From contig JAWKLJ010000002.1 of assembly GCA_041392805.1 (NCBI GenBank), positions 759,001 to 823,000 of the forward strand: a stretch of 64,000 nucleotides of DNA, in the 5' to 3' direction. Made by a program: the position numbers and the translations under genes. The notes beneath the pieces were generated by a model. The model did not search any database and had not been told where the DNA came from. It was given only the letters and a program-made list of their open reading frames with translations. This document shows positions 62,698 through 64,000 of the stretch, one piece after another (positions within the stretch are counted from its first letter, which is position 1; each line of letters begins with the position of its first letter). The stretch comes from Saprospiraceae bacterium. GTDB taxonomy: Bacteria; Bacteroidota; Bacteroidia; Chitinophagales; Saprospiraceae.

Positions 62698-63102
62698 GTT
62701 TAGTTGGTAACCATGTTTATTGTCTACCAGCTAAAATAATCAAAATTCCCACTGATCTCCTATTTATTACAGAAGTTTGTCTTTTGTTACATAAAAATTG
62801 AAAAAAACAGTCACATTTTATGCTTTTGTGCATAAATAAGTAGCTTTCGCATTTAACCATGTAGTAGAAATTTTGAGAGGAAGGCCATGCAAAATGGATC
62901 CTATTGTATGCACCTTCCTCTAATGCTACCCATTAGGGGTACAAACGAAGACCATTTGTTCATGCAAAAGAAAGCAGTATATTTTTTGCAAAACATTCCC
63001 ATATCGGTATCTTTAATCGGTTTGGTAGAAAGTGGTCAGGAAATTTCCTCTGCCCTTCTTCTACTTGTCTCAATTTATTATTTACTAAACGCTTGAACTA
63101 GT
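62698..63102. other. 405-bp intergenic region between divergent sigma and BNR-repeat genes
   Basis: AT-rich, with at most one weak open frame (62887-63096, 69 codons) that shows no coding character and no family. Both divergent genes must have promoters here; none was assigned. Confidence 0.4.
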
Positions 63103-64000
63103 ATGCAACGAAAGCTTCTACTCTTAATAAGTATTGGATTAGTATCCGTATTTTCGACTTTTGCGCAAAAAGTTGATGTGAAAAAATTAGAAGGTATTAA
63201 GACGCGCAATATTGGCCCGGCCGGTATGAGTGGCCGGGTTACCAGTATCGACGCCTTGGTATCAAATCCTGAAGTCATTTATATTGGAACGGCCTCCGGT
63301 GGGGTTTGGCATTCAAAAAATGGCGGTATTAGTTGGAAACCCATCTTTGATAAGGAAGCGGTTCAATCGATCGGCGCCGTAGCTATCAACCAAAATAATC
63401 CCAGTGAGATCTGGGTGGGAACCGGTGAGGGCAACCCTCGGAATTCACAAAATAGCGGTGCAGGGATCTACAGAAGCCTGGATGGTGGCCAAACCTGGAA
63501 GTTAATGGGATTGGAAAAAACCAAGACTATTCATCGCATTATTATCCACCGGGATAACCCAGCGATCGTGTATGTAGGGGCACAAGGTTCGGCCTGGGGT
63601 CCCAATGAAGAAAGAGGTATATACCGCACCAAAGATGGCGGACAAAGCTGGGATAAAGTGCTATATGTGAATGCGGAAACAGGCTGTGCCGACCTCGTTG
63701 TTGATCCAACCAATCCCAATAAATTGATTGCCGCCATGTGGGAATATGGCCGCAAACCCTGGTCTTTCAACTCTGGTGGAAAAGGCTCTGGCCTGTACGT
63801 ATCGCATGACGGCGGCAGCACCTGGGACCTAAGGACAAACGAAGACGGGCTTCCTAAAGGCGATTTAGGTCGAATTGGCCTGGCTATTGCCCCTTCCAAA
63901 CCCAATATCGTTTATGCTTTGGTAGAAGCCAAGGAAAACGGTTTGTATAAGTCGACGGATGGGGGAAAAAAATGGGAACTGGTAAGCACCAAAAACATTG
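63103..64000 (+). CDS. Exported BNR/sortilin-like repeat protein, N-terminal part
   Basis: ATG at 63103 starts a signal peptide (MQRKLLLLISIGLVSVFSTF, cleaved after AQ) and the frame stays open to the window end (299 codons). The mature start KTRNIGPAGMSGRVTSIDA and repeated YIGTASGGVWHSKNGGISW / GIYRSLDGGQTW / GLYVSHDGGSTW blocks (S-x-D-G-G-x-x-W Asp-box motifs) identify the large VPS10/sortilin-like BNR proteins of Bacteroidota, often about 1000 residues. They form beta-propellers in the periplasm or outside the cell; the role is not established. Confidence 0.88.
   Translation, partial: MQRKLLLLISIGLVSVFSTFAQKVDVKKLEGIKTRNIGPAGMSGRVTSIDALVSNPEVIYIGTASGGVWHSKNGGISWKPIFDKEAVQSIGAVAINQNNPSEIWVGTGEGNPRNSQNSGAGIYRSLDGGQTWKLMGLEKTKTIHRIIIHRDNPAIVYVGAQGSAWGPNEERGIYRTKDGGQSWDKVLYVNAETGCADLVVDPTNPNKLIAAMWEYGRKPWSFNSGGKGSGLYVSHDGGSTWDLRTNEDGLPKGDLGRIGLAIAPSKPNIVYALVEAKENGLYKSTDGGKKWELVSTKNI

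Noticed and set aside
62887..63096. 69-codon ORF before the BNR-repeat gene
   Set aside because: Weak composition, no family and no leader signals; most likely chance in an intergenic region.
1..64000. CRISPR array, tRNA or rRNA genes
   Set aside because: No regularly spaced direct repeats and no recognisable tRNA or rRNA segments were seen on either strand by reading; a dedicated search was not possible.

Overview
The window reads as a chromosomal segment of a Bacteroidota bacterium, probably of the Saprospiraceae/Lewinella type. This is inferred from SusC/SusD and FecR/ECF gene sets, a fused CcoNO cytochrome oxidase subunit, promoters of the Bacteroidota TAnnTTTG type, SprB-like repeats and CHAT/ECF gene groups. 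No rRNA, tRNA or CRISPR array was recognised.

Region 1 (1-4.5 kb) holds the start of a glycogen synthase gene, a glucosaminidase-like protein that lacks its catalytic Glu, a Tes/MJ0619-like radical SAM protein, a small membrane protein and an outer-membrane beta-barrel.

Region 2 (4.5-33.1 kb) is an oxygen-limitation island. A FixL-like sensor kinase with two apparent haem-PAS domains overlaps a response regulator in which a FixJ-type receiver is joined directly to a FixK/CRP-type DNA-binding protein. Around it lie five universal stress proteins (one fused to a thioredoxin fold), three CBS-pair proteins, Hsp20, a K+ channel with an RCK domain, a rhodanese, HemN and a complete cbb3 oxidase locus (ccoI, ccoS, a new 33-codon ORF, ccoNO, ccoQ, ccoP, ccoG, ccoH and a TauE/SafE-like protein). 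Seven promoter regions carry the same architecture: two 14-bp FNR/FixK-type boxes separated by exactly 8 bp, followed 22 bp (once 23 bp) later by a TAnnTTTG-like -7 element. Three of these regions are bidirectional, with a -7 element at the same distance on both sides. This defines a local regulon that can be read from sequence and is probably driven by the FixL/REC-CRP pair. Also in this region are an FAD monooxygenase, a complete IS element with a 9-bp target duplication, and a second two-component system.

Region 3 (33.1-52.1 kb, all minus strand) is a polysaccharide utilisation locus: ECF sigma, FecR anti-sigma, SusC with an STN domain, SusD, four formylglycine-type sulfatases, a GH106-like rhamnosidase and a DUF3863-like lipoprotein. 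A sulfated, rhamnose-containing polysaccharide is the likely substrate.

Region 4 (52.1-62.7 kb) holds a 1631-residue exported protein with two homologous modules, an SprB-like repeat and a subtilase domain, followed by an exported, membrane-anchored TPR-CHAT protease. Convergent to them are an ECF-like sigma factor and a TPR-bearing membrane anti-sigma-like protein. MITE-like inverted repeats lie on both sides of the subtilase gene. A contiguous AT-rich block runs from the subtilase domain into the TPR half of the CHAT gene, suggesting that this pair was exchanged as a cassette. The window ends inside a BNR/sortilin-like repeat protein gene.
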